Counted from the stretch's first letter, positions 1 through 9,201 are shown. The stretch is 64,000 bases of DNA from Oceanospirillum linum (GCF_900182785.1 NZ_FXTS01000007.1:1-64000); one strand, 5' to 3'. Notes: generated from the letters alone by a model not told the origin. Translations and numbers: made by a program.

Positions 1-59
1 TGCTCAGCGCCGATGGTAGTGTGGGGTCTCCCCATGTGAGAGTAGGACATCGTCAAGCG
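1..59 (+). rRNA. rrf: 5S ribosomal RNA, 3' end (partial)
   Basis: The window opens inside a 5S rRNA gene. The stretch with GTGTGGGGTCTCCCCATG followed by GAGAGTAGG is the strongly conserved 3' half of gammaproteobacterial 5S rRNA. The 5' half and the rest of the rRNA operon lie upstream, outside the window. The exact 3' end, near base 59, is estimated by comparison with the E. coli molecule from memory. A strong terminator follows about 45 bases later, as expected at the end of an rrn operon. Confidence 0.93.
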
Positions 60-105
60 CCTTATACTGGCTGACTGTGTAAATAGTACACAGACAGCCC
101 AAAAG

Positions 106-135
106 AACCCCGCTTCATTGAAGCGGGGTTTTTTT
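106..135 (+). terminator. Rho-independent terminator of the rRNA operon
   Basis: AACCCCGCTTC and GAAGCGGGGTT form an 11-bp perfect stem with a very short loop, followed by a run of Ts. It lies just after the 5S rRNA end and closes the rrn transcript. Confidence 0.93.
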
Positions 136-260
136 ATGCCCGGGATTTAGGTCTTGGCATGGGCCGGATATGTCTGGATAAGGGTTGTATGGAGGAGTAA
201 AGAAAGAGTGGGTAAGTAAGGTGGCGGGGCAATGACGCCCCGTGGTAACGGGTGCTGAGC

Positions 261-1307
261 TCAGAACAGCAATGTTTTGGATGCTTTCCCGGGCTCTTCC
301 CGGGTTAGCTTAGGAACGAGAAATCCGGGCAACTCGCTCTGGAGTTCGCGCCAAAGCTTTATAAGCTGATGATCCGGCACGTCAAAGTGACTGGCTCCCT
401 GTACAGGGTCAAACGCATGCAGATAGTAGGGCAAAATACCGGCATCAAAGAGCGACTCGCTCAGGTCAGTGAGAGCCCGGACACTGTCATTGACCCCTTT
501 AAGAATGACGGATTGATTAAGGACACTCATCCGGTTATCCGTGAGTTTTCTGACCGCTGACACCACCTGGTGGTCAATTTCATTACTGTGATTGATATGC
601 AGAACCCAGATGACTTTCAGTCGGCTCTGGCTGAGCAGGCTGACAAGCTGGTCCGTGATACGCTGAGGAATAACGACGGGTAGCCTGGTATGAATTCTGA
701 GTCGTTTAATGTGAGGAACAGCTGATAGCTGCTCTACCAGCTTTTGTAAGCGTCGGTCCGGCGTCGCCAGAGGGTCGCCTCCACTGAGGATTACTTCGTT
801 CACATCCTTTTGATCCAGCAGATACCGGACAACCTGGTCAATGCGTTCATTCGACAGTCCATTATCCTGATAGGGGAAGTGTCGGCGGAAGCAGTAACGG
901 CAATTGATGGCGCAAGCCCCTGACCCTATCAGCAGTACCCGGCTTTTATATTTATGAATAAGGCCCGGAATTGGGTTGCTAACCTTCTCTTCCAGAGGGT
1001 CTGTTATGTAGCCAGAAACCTGAAGGGACTCCTGCTGCAGAGGAAGTATTTGGCGTAATAGGGGGTCATCGGGGTTCCCTTTTTCAATACGATCAAGGTA
1101 AGGCTTAGGTGCACGGAGTTCAAATAACTGATGACCGTTCTCGGCACCGGGTAAATATGTTTTAGGCAGCTCCAGGTATGAGATCAGCTCGGCCACAGGA
1201 ATGAGGCTCTCTTTCATAAGAGTCTGCCAATCGCTTTCCGCGGGCTTTTCATGTGTTTTCTTGGCAGGAAACTGCACAGAGGATTCAGAAACAGGTATCA
1301 TTGGCAA
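261..1307 (-). CDS. epmB: EF-P (R)-beta-lysine 2,3-aminomutase EpmB (KamA family radical SAM)
   Basis: 348 aa, close to the usual EpmB length. EpmB is a radical SAM, PLP-dependent enzyme that turns (S)-alpha-lysine into (R)-beta-lysine, which EpmA then attaches to elongation factor P. The radical SAM cluster motif CAINCRYCFRRHFPY is visible near residues 132-146 (CxxxCxxC), followed by the ILSGGDPL block and the KamA-type segment HIKRLRIHTRLPV. It lacks the long C-terminal extension of catabolic lysine 2,3-aminomutases. The gene is transcribed divergently from efp with only 68 bases between starts; with epmA downstream of efp, the whole modification pathway is in one place. The start is taken at the first ATG; the ATG two codons later is also possible. 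Confidence 0.95.
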   Translation of the reverse strand: MPMIPVSESSVQFPAKKTHEKPAESDWQTLMKESLIPVAELISYLELPKTYLPGAENGHQLFELRAPKPYLDRIEKGNPDDPLLRQILPLQQESLQVSGYITDPLEEKVSNPIPGLIHKYKSRVLLIGSGACAINCRYCFRRHFPYQDNGLSNERIDQVVRYLLDQKDVNEVILSGGDPLATPDRRLQKLVEQLSAVPHIKRLRIHTRLPVVIPQRITDQLVSLLSQSRLKVIWVLHINHSNEIDHQVVSAVRKLTDNRMSVLNQSVILKGVNDSVRALTDLSESLFDAGILPYYLHAFDPVQGASHFDVPDHQLIKLWRELQSELPGFLVPKLTREEPGKASKTLLF

Positions 1308-1375
1308 CCAGATTTTGTTGATCAGGAAAGGTCGTCTGCCTTTCCGACTAAATTAAGAGATATTGGTGATATTTT

Positions 1376-1942
1376 ATGGCGAACTATTCTACCAACGAAT
1401 TCAAGTCGGGTCTTAAGGTAATGCTTGAGGGCGACCCCTGCTCCATCCTGGAGAATGAATATGTTAAACCAGGTAAAGGGCAAGCCTTTAACCGTGTGAA
1501 GCTGCGTAACCTGAATACTGGTCGCGTATGGGAGCGTACCTTTAAATCAGGGGAAAGCCTGGAAGGTGCGGATGTTATGGAGTACGACATGGAGTACCTC
1601 TACACCGATGGTGAGTTTTGGTATTTCATGGCGACTGATGGTTCTTTTGACCAACACCCGGCGGATGAAAAAGCGGTTGGTGAAACGGTTAAATGGTTGA
1701 AAGAGCAAGAAAAGTATACAGTAACTCTGTTTAATGGCGCTCCGATCTCAGTAACGCCACCAAACTTTATTGTTCTTGAGGTGACGGAGACTGACCCAGG
1801 CCTGAAGGGAGATACGGCTCAGGGTGGCTCTAAACCGGCTACTTTGGTAACCGGAGCGGTTGTCCGTGTCCCGCTTTTTGTTAACATCGGCGATAACCTT
1901 AAGATTGATACCCGTACCGGTGATTATGTTAGTCGTGCGTAA
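1376..1942 (+). CDS. efp: Translation elongation factor P
   Basis: 188 aa, the standard EF-P length. EF-P enters the ribosomal E site and relieves stalling at consecutive prolines. The N-terminal KOW-like domain carries the loop KPGKGQAF with Lys34, the residue that receives beta-lysine in the E. coli-type pathway, which fits the epmA and epmB genes on either side. The C-terminal OB domains end in the family signature DNLKIDTRTGDYVSRA. A hairpin terminator closes the gene 30 bases later, so efp appears to be its own transcription unit. Confidence 0.98.
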   Translation: MANYSTNEFKSGLKVMLEGDPCSILENEYVKPGKGQAFNRVKLRNLNTGRVWERTFKSGESLEGADVMEYDMEYLYTDGEFWYFMATDGSFDQHPADEKAVGETVKWLKEQEKYTVTLFNGAPISVTPPNFIVLEVTETDPGLKGDTAQGGSKPATLVTGAVVRVPLFVNIGDNLKIDTRTGDYVSRA

Positions 1943-1973
1943 CGGCTAAGTCGCTTGGCGAGTAAAAGTAAAG

Positions 1974-1997
1974 AACCGGCTATGGCCGGTTTTTTTG
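1974..1997 (+). terminator. Rho-independent terminator after efp
   Basis: AACCGGC / GCCGGTT stem with a four-base loop and a run of seven Ts, between efp and epmA. Confidence 0.85.
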
Positions 1998-2024
1998 TTT
2001 CTGTTATGGGAAACGGGAGACGTT

Positions 2025-3005
2025 ATGTCTATTGATGCTAGCCTCTGGCAGCCTTCAGCAAAGATCAGAAATTTACGCCTGCGGGCTGAGGTTTTAAAGC
2101 AGGTTCGGGACTTTTTTGCAGAGTGTAATGTGTTGGAGGTTCAGACGCCGGTACTTGGCCGTGCTGGAAGCACAGATGCTTATCTGAGCTCTATGCAGAG
2201 TCGCTGCTCAGGTGGTGGCTTAAGTGAGCCGTTGGATCTTTATCTGCAAACATCCCCTGAGTTCCATATGAAGCGATTATTGGCTGCCGGCAGTGGTGCT
2301 ATCTGGCAGTTGGCGACCAGCTTCCGTAACGGTGAAGTCAGTGAACGACATAATCCTGAGTTTGCCATGCTGGAGTGGTATCAGCCGGGCTATGATCTGA
2401 ATGATCTGATGGCGGAGGTCCAGGCGCTGATTTCAGAAGTACTTGAGGTCGACCGCTTTAGCTGCCAAAGCTATCGGTCACTGTTTCGTCAACATCTTGA
2501 GGTTGATCCGTTTACCTCTGAGCTGTCTCAATTACAGCGGTTGTCCCATGATAAAACAGGGATCACTGCGGAAGAGCTGGATCGGGATGCTTGCTGTGAT
2601 CTTTTAATGAGCAGTTGTATTGAGCCTTTGCTGGGACGTGATGAAATAACCTTTGTTATCGATTACCCTGCCTCTCAGGCAGCACTTGCCAAGGTGAAAA
2701 CCGATGATGAAGGTGATCAGGTGGCGGCCAGATTTGAGTGCTATTACCGGGGTATCGAGTTGGCTAATGGTTATCATGAGCTGACGGATGCTGCAGAACA
2801 GGCTCAGCGTTTTGCAGAAGATAACAGGCAGCGCAAGGTACTGGGTTTGCCTGAAGTAACAGTGGATCAGTATCTGGTTGCTGCTCTGGATTCGGGAATA
2901 CCGGAGTGTGCCGGTGTAGCACTTGGCTTTGACCGGTTGCTTATGCTGAAAGCAGGTGCTGATCGCCTGTCAGATGTGATTAGCTTTAGTATTGATCGGG
3001 CTTAG
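2025..3005 (+). CDS. epmA: EF-P--(R)-beta-lysine ligase EpmA (PoxA/GenX)
   Basis: 326 aa from the ATG at 2025, which has a GGGAGA ribosome-binding site; an earlier in-frame TTG at 1995 lies inside the efp terminator and is rejected. EpmA is a class II lysyl-tRNA synthetase paralogue without the anticodon-binding domain. It activates (R)-beta-lysine with ATP and transfers it to Lys34 of EF-P. Class II motifs are present: VLEVQTPVLGRAGSTD near the N-terminus (motif 1), the motif 2 segment with FRNGEVSERHNPEFAMLEWY, and the C-terminal motif 3 GVALGFDRLLML. It forms the complete EF-P modification locus with efp and epmB. Confidence 0.96.
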   Translation: MSIDASLWQPSAKIRNLRLRAEVLKQVRDFFAECNVLEVQTPVLGRAGSTDAYLSSMQSRCSGGGLSEPLDLYLQTSPEFHMKRLLAAGSGAIWQLATSFRNGEVSERHNPEFAMLEWYQPGYDLNDLMAEVQALISEVLEVDRFSCQSYRSLFRQHLEVDPFTSELSQLQRLSHDKTGITAEELDRDACCDLLMSSCIEPLLGRDEITFVIDYPASQAALAKVKTDDEGDQVAARFECYYRGIELANGYHELTDAAEQAQRFAEDNRQRKVLGLPEVTVDQYLVAALDSGIPECAGVALGFDRLLMLKAGADRLSDVISFSIDRA

Positions 3006-3035
3006 GCCTCAGTTTTGAGCTGCTATTCGGGCATA

Positions 3036-3066
3036 AAAAAGCGTAGCCAGCAGAGCTACGCTTTTT
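3036..3066. terminator. Bidirectional terminator between epmA and psd
   Basis: AAAAAGCGTAGC and GCTACGCTTTTT form an inverted repeat flanked by As on one side and Ts on the other. It serves the convergent genes epmA (+) and psd (-). Confidence 0.9.
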
Positions 3067-3090
3067 ATTTTAGGCTTGTAAAGCTAAAGA

Positions 3091-4005
3091 CTACTCTGTT
3101 TCAGAGGTTCTTGCTTCAGGGGATGGGCTTTCAGGTTTATCTGACTCTGTCAGAAACTGGCCGAAGTACTCGCCCATAAGGGTTGGTGAGCCGGCCTGAA
3201 ACTGATCCAGAAACTCGACCATTTCCGGGCCATAGAGCATGACAATGGTTGAGCCCAGTTTAAAGCGACCCAGCTCAGCACCTTTCTCCAGGGTGATTGC
3301 CTGGGGCTTGTCCGTATAATGAGTGACGGCTACATCGCGATTCAGAGGCGTTACCTGACCGCTCCAGACGGTTTCAATACTGGCAACGATCATGGCCCCA
3401 ACCAGTACCATCGCCATTGGGCCATACTCGGTATCAAAAATTGCAACAACACGTTCATTACGGGCAAACAACCCATCAACATTTTCAGTTGTTGCAGGGT
3501 TAACCGAAAAAAGACGCCCCGGAACATGGACCATCTGGCGCAGCGTGCCTGTTACCGGCATGTGAATGCGGTGATAATCTTTTGGTGACAGGTAGATCGT
3601 TGCAAACTGTCCGCCCATGAAAGGTGCGGCACGCTCTACATCTCCACCGAGCAGTTCCAGTACGGAATAGCTGTGTCCCTTCGCCTGAAAAATACGGCCA
3701 TAATCAATGTCTCCCAGCTGACTTACCGTGCCGTCAACGGGGCAGGCCATGCTGTTCTCCAGAGCAACAAGTGGGCGGACGCCTGTTTTCAGCGGGCGCG
3801 TAAAAAATTCATTAAAGCTCCCGTAAGCTTTTGGATTTGGCTGTTCAGCCTCTTCCATATCCACCTTAAATGTTTTTATAAACTGGCGGATCAGGATATT
3901 CTTCAGCCAGCCGATACGGCTCTGGGCCAGAAACCCTACCAGCCGGGAGATAAGGTGGTGAGGAAGTGGGTACTGAATTGCTGCAAACAACGTCTTTTTA
4001 TTCAC
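3091..4005 (-). CDS. psd: Phosphatidylserine decarboxylase proenzyme
   Basis: 304 aa; converts phosphatidylserine to phosphatidylethanolamine at the inner membrane. The proenzyme cuts itself at an LGST motif (here residues 250-253), where the serine becomes the pyruvoyl cofactor of the small alpha subunit. The other members of the self-cleavage triad are visible: Asp91 in CPVDGTVSQLG and the histidine near 148 in YHRIHMPV. About 30 charged residues follow the conserved core (rich in Ser, Pro and Glu), a common variable tail. The gene lies 9 bases downstream of the rhodanese gene on the same strand, matching the rhdA-psd pair of Pseudomonas, so the two probably form an operon. Confidence 0.97.
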   Translation of the reverse strand: MNKKTLFAAIQYPLPHHLISRLVGFLAQSRIGWLKNILIRQFIKTFKVDMEEAEQPNPKAYGSFNEFFTRPLKTGVRPLVALENSMACPVDGTVSQLGDIDYGRIFQAKGHSYSVLELLGGDVERAAPFMGGQFATIYLSPKDYHRIHMPVTGTLRQMVHVPGRLFSVNPATTENVDGLFARNERVVAIFDTEYGPMAMVLVGAMIVASIETVWSGQVTPLNRDVAVTHYTDKPQAITLEKGAELGRFKLGSTIVMLYGPEMVEFLDQFQAGSPTLMGEYFGQFLTESDKPESPSPEARTSETE

Positions 4006-4014
4006 GTATGAGCC

Positions 4015-4845
4015 TTAGGTTTCAATCGGTGTATCGGAGCGGTTGCCCCATTCATTCCAGGAACCGTCATAAGCGCGAACCTGCTTAAAGCCCAGTATTT
4101 TACCTAATAACCAGGTAAAACCCGAGCGGTGATGAGATTGGCAGTAGGTGGCAATTTCCTGATCTATGGTGAGCCCCTTAGTTTGCAGCTCTGTGATGAT
4201 CTCAGCCATATCGCGAATGCGGAGTTCGTTCTCCTTATCCATCGCTTCTGTCCACTCATAGTGAACCGCCGTTGGAATATGCCCTGCCCGCTCTGCTTTA
4301 GATGATGTTCCCTCATACTCACCGCGGGAACGGGAGTCCCAAACTGCAAAATTTTCGGTACCGATTTTAGATTTCAGTTCATCCAGCTCTATACGTTCAT
4401 GCAGATTGATATGCTCTGCCTGATAGTGACTGGCTTGCGGTAAAGTTTGCTCTTGTTCCTGGGCTTTGTCATCAGCACGCCAGGCAAGGATGCCACCATT
4501 AAGATAGGAGTAACGGGCGTGACCTATAACATCAAGAGTCCAGAGTAAGCGTCCTGCCCAGCCACCACCTTCATCATCATAGGCGACAACATGTGTATCC
4601 CGGCTCAGTCCCAGCTCAGAGAAAAGAAGACTGAGTTGTTCCTGCGTTGGTAATTTGTTCGGGACAGGACTATGACCATTGAAAAGGCGTCGATAGTCCA
4701 GAAAAACTGCACCGGGGATATGTCCATTATCATAGCTCTCACGGGAGCAGGACACATCAATAACCAGCAGGTTTGTATTACCTAAATTTGCCTCCAGCTG
4801 ATCGGAGTCAATCAGAAGGCTTAACAGGTTGTCTTCAGAGCTCAT
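4015..4845 (-). CDS. Thiosulfate sulfurtransferase (two-domain rhodanese)
   Basis: 276 aa with two rhodanese domains, an inactive N-terminal one (about 10-125) and an active C-terminal one (about 150-270). The active-site loop is CQSHHRS with catalytic Cys235, close to the CQTHHRS loop of the RhdA-type thiosulfate:cyanide sulfurtransferases, so thiosulfate rather than 3-mercaptopyruvate is the likely donor (inference from the loop). Its place directly upstream of psd and divergent from motAB is the same as that of rhdA in Pseudomonas. No signal peptide is seen, so it should be cytoplasmic. Confidence 0.92.
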   Translation of the reverse strand: MSSEDNLLSLLIDSDQLEANLGNTNLLVIDVSCSRESYDNGHIPGAVFLDYRRLFNGHSPVPNKLPTQEQLSLLFSELGLSRDTHVVAYDDEGGGWAGRLLWTLDVIGHARYSYLNGGILAWRADDKAQEQEQTLPQASHYQAEHINLHERIELDELKSKIGTENFAVWDSRSRGEYEGTSSKAERAGHIPTAVHYEWTEAMDKENELRIRDMAEIITELQTKGLTIDQEIATYCQSHHRSGFTWLLGKILGFKQVRAYDGSWNEWGNRSDTPIET

Positions 4846-5045
4846 TTTCTTCTCTCATTAGAACGTAGTATTAGTGAATTGATACCATTGTGCTTACAAA
4901 AAATAAAGTTTCATGAATAATGTTACTTTCTTCGATAGCTTAGAGGGTGCACAATGAAGCAGGGGTATTCAAGGGTTGGCTACCACTTTTAAAAGTGTTT
5001 TACAGAGAGTCAAACCCTGTTGCGTTTATTACCTGACCAGACTAT

Positions 5046-5072
5046 TAAAGATATTGTTCTTTTGGACGATAA
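5046..5072 (+). promoter_or_regulatory. Sigma-28 (FliA) promoter of motAB
   Basis: TAAAGATA, 11 bases, then GACGATAA. The flagellar sigma-28 consensus is TAAAGTTT-N11-GCCGATAA, so both boxes match at most positions and the spacing is exact. It lies 65 bases upstream of the motA start, where a class III flagellar promoter is expected. Confidence 0.8.
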
Positions 5073-5136
5073 TTGTTCTTCCGGGTGAGAGTGTAAAGCA
5101 GATTGCAGCTGTCTTGACAGAGTTAAGGATCCTGAC

Positions 5137-5988
5137 ATGTTATTGATTATTGGTACATTAATTGTTCTGGCCAGTGTAGGTGGTGGTTATGTGCTGTCTC
5201 ATGGTTACCTGCCGATGCTCTGGCAGCCGTATGAGATGATTATTATTTGTGGTGCGGCCTTCGGTGCTTTTGTGATAGCCAACAGCAAGCATACTATCGT
5301 CGAAGTGATGAAGAGTGTGCCTAAGCTCATTATGGGTTCCGGTTTTAACCGGGATTTTTATATGGATCTTCTGAGCTTAATGCATGACCTTTTTGCCAAG
5401 ATTCGCAAAGAGGGCATTATCGCAATTGAAGAGGATATTGAAGACCCTGACAGTAGTGCGGTCTTTAATGGTTATCCCGCAATTATAAAGCATAAAGAAT
5501 TGGTTGAGTTTGTTTGTGATTATGTACGCCTTATCAGTTCCGGCAATATGCAGCCCCATGAACTGGAAAGTTTAATGGATGCAGAGATCGAAACTCTGCA
5601 ACATGAAATGTCTGAGCCTGCACATGCAGTAACAAGTGTTGGTGATGCCTTGCCTGGCTTTGGTATTGTGGCGGCGGTTTTAGGTATCACAATTACGATG
5701 AAGGACATTGCTGCCCCGCCTGAGGTTCTTGGCTTACACATCGCCGCAGCTCTGGTGGGTACCTTTCTTGGTATTTTGCTTTCTTATGGCTTCGTTAGCC
5801 CTATGGCTGCTGCTATGAACAATGAAGTTCATGAAAAGATCAAAGCATTCGAATGTGTAAAGGCTTGCCTGATCGCGAATATGACCGGTCTGGCACCTCA
5901 GATGTCTATCGAATTTGGTCGTAAGATGTTGTTCTCCAGTGTTCGTCCCAGCTTTAATGAGCTGGAAGAACATGTACGTTCCCGCTAA
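5137..5988 (+). CDS. motA: Flagellar motor stator protein MotA
   Basis: 283 aa, the length of proton-type MotA. It forms the stator ion channel with MotB and transmits torque to FliG. Four membrane segments can be seen: residues 2-22, 34-52, and a pair around 170-190 and 200-225. The cytoplasmic loop between the second and third holds the charged region that contacts the rotor. The PGFGIVAAVLGITITM segment is characteristic of the third transmembrane helix. motB starts 11 bases after the stop, so the two are one operon, preceded by a sigma-28 promoter. No other flagellar genes are in the window. Confidence 0.97.
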   Translation: MLLIIGTLIVLASVGGGYVLSHGYLPMLWQPYEMIIICGAAFGAFVIANSKHTIVEVMKSVPKLIMGSGFNRDFYMDLLSLMHDLFAKIRKEGIIAIEEDIEDPDSSAVFNGYPAIIKHKELVEFVCDYVRLISSGNMQPHELESLMDAEIETLQHEMSEPAHAVTSVGDALPGFGIVAAVLGITITMKDIAAPPEVLGLHIAAALVGTFLGILLSYGFVSPMAAAMNNEVHEKIKAFECVKACLIANMTGLAPQMSIEFGRKMLFSSVRPSFNELEEHVRSR

Positions 5989-5999
5989 CGGAGTCCGGC

Positions 6000-7175
6000 A
6001 TGGAAGAACAAAATAATATTGTTATTAAGCGTGTTAAGAAAGTTGCTGCCGGCCACCATGGTGGCTCCTGGAAGATTGCCATGGCGGATTTTGCCATTGC
6101 GATGATGGCTTTCTTTCTTCTGATGTGGTTATTGGCAAATACGACTGAAGACCAGAAAATTGAATTGGAGCAGTTTTTCTCTGATCCTGTGGGTTATATG
6201 GATAAGGTTGGGCGGTTGAATCCCATCGACCTGGGTGGCTCACCTTCAATTATTAAGCAGATTAACACCAGTGCCGATCAGGACCAGATCGAGCAGGCGC
6301 AGATGCTGAATAAGGATGACCCGGAACAGCTTGCTGCGAGTATCGAGACCAATACTGAGGTGATGGATTCTCTGCAAAGTGTGTTGATTAAAACAGTCAG
6401 TGAAAGTGAGACACTGCAGAAGTTTAAAGATCAGCTTTCTATTGATATACGCCCGGATGGTCTGCATATCCAGATTGTGGATAATAAGCTGCGACCGATG
6501 TTTGACCCTGGTAGCGACAAGATCAAAAACTATTTTGCTGAGATTCTGTTGCAGCTGGCACCTGTGATTTCTCAGGTAAACAATAAGATCAGTGTCAGTG
6601 GGCACACGGATGCGGCTGCTTTTGGTGATACTGATTACTACAGTAACTGGGAGCTTTCCTCTGAGCGAGCCAACGCCGCCCGTCGTATGCTCATTGAAGG
6701 TGGACTGCCTCAGAATAATGTCGCCCAGGTGGTAGGTTGCGCCAGTTCACAGCTCTATAAGCCGGATGATCCTTTAGATCCGATAAACCGGCGTATTGAG
6801 ATTGTTGTAATGAATAAGCCTGTAGAACGTGAGCTGAGCCCGGATACTATCCCGGAAGGTAATGGAGTAGAGGCTGGCGGTGAAAGTGAGCTGGATGAGG
6901 CAGAGCGCTTGTTAAACGAATCGCCCTTTGAAGAGAGCCCGCGCTATAACCCACTGGATACAAATACCGTTATCCGTCCTAACCGGGCAGAAAGTAGTTA
7001 TGGTACGGAACGGCTTGGGCCTGGTGGAGAACCTCTAGAACAAGCGAGACCGAGCGCATCATCTCAACCTGAGGCAACGCCTGAGCAGATTGCCCCCGAA
7101 GAGGTTCTTAATTCTCTGAATGGTCTGCTATCTCAGCCTGACTCCCCTTACATTCCTCCTCCGGAAGTGGAGTAG
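6000..7175 (+). CDS. motB: Flagellar motor stator protein MotB
   Basis: 391 aa, longer than E. coli MotB (308) because of a C-terminal tail of about 110 residues. The single membrane helix (about 27-46) carries MADFAIAMMAFFLLMWLL with Asp30, the proton-binding aspartate of the stator channel. An OmpA/MotB peptidoglycan-binding domain follows (about 150-275), with the SGHTDAAAF and NRRIEIVV blocks. The tail after about residue 280 is rich in Pro, Glu, Ser and Asn and probably disordered. Proton rather than sodium coupling is likely because the partner is a 283-residue MotA and not a PomA-type protein (inference). Confidence 0.96.
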   Translation: MEEQNNIVIKRVKKVAAGHHGGSWKIAMADFAIAMMAFFLLMWLLANTTEDQKIELEQFFSDPVGYMDKVGRLNPIDLGGSPSIIKQINTSADQDQIEQAQMLNKDDPEQLAASIETNTEVMDSLQSVLIKTVSESETLQKFKDQLSIDIRPDGLHIQIVDNKLRPMFDPGSDKIKNYFAEILLQLAPVISQVNNKISVSGHTDAAAFGDTDYYSNWELSSERANAARRMLIEGGLPQNNVAQVVGCASSQLYKPDDPLDPINRRIEIVVMNKPVERELSPDTIPEGNGVEAGGESELDEAERLLNESPFEESPRYNPLDTNTVIRPNRAESSYGTERLGPGGEPLEQARPSASSQPEATPEQIAPEEVLNSLNGLLSQPDSPYIPPPEVE

Positions 7176-7313
7176 TCACTAAGGCGGCAGGGACTTGCAT
7201 ATGGGCTAAAAGTGGTCCGTCAAGTCTCTGCCTGCTTTGAAATAAACACCATCAATAGTTGATACCCTGTATTGATAGCATATCAGTCTGGGCTTTTTGG
7301 ACTCAGAAATGGC

Positions 7314-8138
7314 TTATAACGACAGGCTGAGCTGCCGCGTCAGGCCTTTTAATGTTGGGCCAATAGCCGCATCTACTTTTAACTGAAGAATATCATCAGC
7401 CCGGGTTTTCCCCAGCGTCAGAGCTGCCATAGGTTTATTGCGTTCTTCGGCATAGCGGCAGAAGCGAAAGCCGGAAAACACCATTAATGATGATCCTATG
7501 ATCAGTAGTCCATCGGCCCGATTCAGTGTCTCTGAAACCTGATTTACCCGCTCTCTGGGTACATTATCGCCAAAGAATACGACATCGGGTTTAAGAATGC
7601 CGGAGCATTGCGGGCAGGCGGGAACTTTAAAACCAGAGAAATCCACTTCAAGGTCGGCATCGCCATCCGGTGCCGTATCGGCGGAGTAACCGGTAAATTC
7701 AGGATTGAGCTGGGCGCTCTGGCTATGAATCTGGTCTCTTTTAGCTCTGTAATTACAGTCCATACAGATGACTTCATCGGAGCGCCCGTGAAGGTCTATC
7801 ACATTCTGACTTCCTGCCTGCTGGTGCAACCGGTCAACATTTTGTGTGACCAGGAGCTCAACATGTCCCATGGTTTCCAGCATAGCTAATGCGTTGTGTG
7901 CTGCATTTGGCTGGGCATCTCTGATAACAGGCCAGCCAATCAGGCTACGTCCCCAATATCGCTGACGAACCGACTCACTTTTCATAAAGTCGCCATGTTG
8001 CACAGGTTGTTTGCGTTTCCATTGGCCTTTCTGATCCCGGTAATCGGGAATACCGGAATCGGTGCTGATTCCGGCTCCGGTAAGAATTAACAGGCGAGGA
8101 TGCTTCTGTATAAACTCAAACAATGGTTCATAAGACAT
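7314..8138 (-). CDS. SIR2-family NAD-dependent protein deacylase
   Basis: 274 aa from the ATG at 8138 (MSYEPLFEF). A longer reading to 8369 would overlap rsgA by about 200 bases in another frame and is rejected. Sirtuins remove acyl groups from lysines using NAD+. The NAD-binding motif GAGISTDSGIPDYR lies near residues 22-35, TQNVDRLHQQAG holds the QNVD core, and HGR supplies the catalytic histidine. Zinc cysteines are in CMDCN and CPQCSG, and KPDVVFFGDNVP is the conserved class motif. The overall pattern resembles class II (SIRT4-like) sirtuins. The start is 22 bases after the rsgA stop, so the two are probably cotranscribed; the link may be positional only. Confidence 0.93.
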   Translation of the reverse strand: MSYEPLFEFIQKHPRLLILTGAGISTDSGIPDYRDQKGQWKRKQPVQHGDFMKSESVRQRYWGRSLIGWPVIRDAQPNAAHNALAMLETMGHVELLVTQNVDRLHQQAGSQNVIDLHGRSDEVICMDCNYRAKRDQIHSQSAQLNPEFTGYSADTAPDGDADLEVDFSGFKVPACPQCSGILKPDVVFFGDNVPRERVNQVSETLNRADGLLIIGSSLMVFSGFRFCRYAEERNKPMAALTLGKTRADDILQLKVDAAIGPTLKGLTRQLSLSL

Positions 8139-8160
8139 GGTGTTATCCGTTTTAGCCTGA

Positions 8161-9201
8161 TTAGAATTCGTCCAGAGATGCAATAATGCGGTGATAGCTT
8201 TCAAAGCGTTCAGGGCTGATTTTACCGGCCTCCAAAGCATCCCGGAGAGCACAACCCGGTTCCTGGCGGTGAGTGCAATCACGGAACTTACAGCCCCCCA
8301 ACAGGCCATCGAACTCTCTGAAACCTTCCGCGACCTGGCGCTCATCAATGTGCCAAAGACCAAACTCACGAATTCCCGGTGAGTCGATCAGGTCGCCTCC
8401 ATCCGGTAAATGGAACAGCATAGCCGTCGTTGTGGTATGCATTCCTTTGCGGGTTTGCTCTGAGAGTTCACCAACACGCAGATTGATGCCGGGTAGCAGA
8501 ACATTCACCAGCGACGATTTACCCACACCGGACTGGCCAACGAAAACACTGACGCGATTATCCAGTAATTGATTCAGTACCGTCAGGCCATCTTCGTCGA
8601 CAGTGGATGCTGTCAGTACCTTATAACCGATATTCTGATAACGCTCGGCCATCTCAAGTAGGCGAGGTGCATTATCAGCATTTAAAAGATCCGTTTTATT
8701 TAACAGCAGAACGGGCTCAATACCGGTACTTTCAGCGGCGACAATATAACGGTCGATCAGGTTCGCATGGGCATAAGGCTCAGGGGCAAATACAATGACG
8801 ATGTAATCTATATTGGCTGCTACGGGTTTTAGCTGACCACGGGTGTCCGGTCGCATCAGAGCATTCTCTCGCTCAAGACGTGCCACAACAACGCCATCGC
8901 CATCAGGCCCTGGTCGCCAGACAACTTTATCGCCGGTCACCAGTGCATCGATATTGGCACGCATGTAGCAGCGGTGAACCTTCCCCTGATACTGCTTATC
9001 ATGGTCTGCGCCGGTTGTGCCTTCAACATCAACCTGGCGGCCATAATGAGCGATGATCTGGCCTTCCTGTTCCGTACCCAGCTCTCCGGCACTCAGCTTC
9101 TCATCAATCTCCTGATCTTTACGACTGACCCGGGATGCCCGCTCTTTTTGGATTTTCTCAACACGCCATTGCTGACGGCGGTTTAATTTACGTTTACTCA
9201 T
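8161..9201 (-). CDS. rsgA: Small ribosomal subunit biogenesis GTPase RsgA
   Basis: 346 aa. RsgA is a circularly permuted GTPase that checks late maturation of the 30S subunit. The order of motifs is as expected: an N-terminal basic region and OB fold, then G4 (NKTD, 168-171) ahead of G1 (GQSGVGKSS, 222-230) and G3 (DSPGIREF), then a zinc-binding C-terminal domain with the Cys/His cluster CKFRDCTHRQEPGC. The first 35 residues are rich in Lys and Arg, typical of ribosome binding. It is divergent from orn, as in Pseudomonas. Confidence 0.97.
   Translation of the reverse strand: MSKRKLNRRQQWRVEKIQKERASRVSRKDQEIDEKLSAGELGTEQEGQIIAHYGRQVDVEGTTGADHDKQYQGKVHRCYMRANIDALVTGDKVVWRPGPDGDGVVVARLERENALMRPDTRGQLKPVAANIDYIVIVFAPEPYAHANLIDRYIVAAESTGIEPVLLLNKTDLLNADNAPRLLEMAERYQNIGYKVLTASTVDEDGLTVLNQLLDNRVSVFVGQSGVGKSSLVNVLLPGINLRVGELSEQTRKGMHTTTTAMLFHLPDGGDLIDSPGIREFGLWHIDERQVAEGFREFDGLLGGCKFRDCTHRQEPGCALRDALEAGKISPERFESYHRIIASLDEF

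Noticed and set aside
4984..4997. 14-bp palindrome CACTTTTAAAAGTG upstream of motA
   Set aside because: Several of this length are expected by chance, and the sigma-28 promoter explains motAB expression better.
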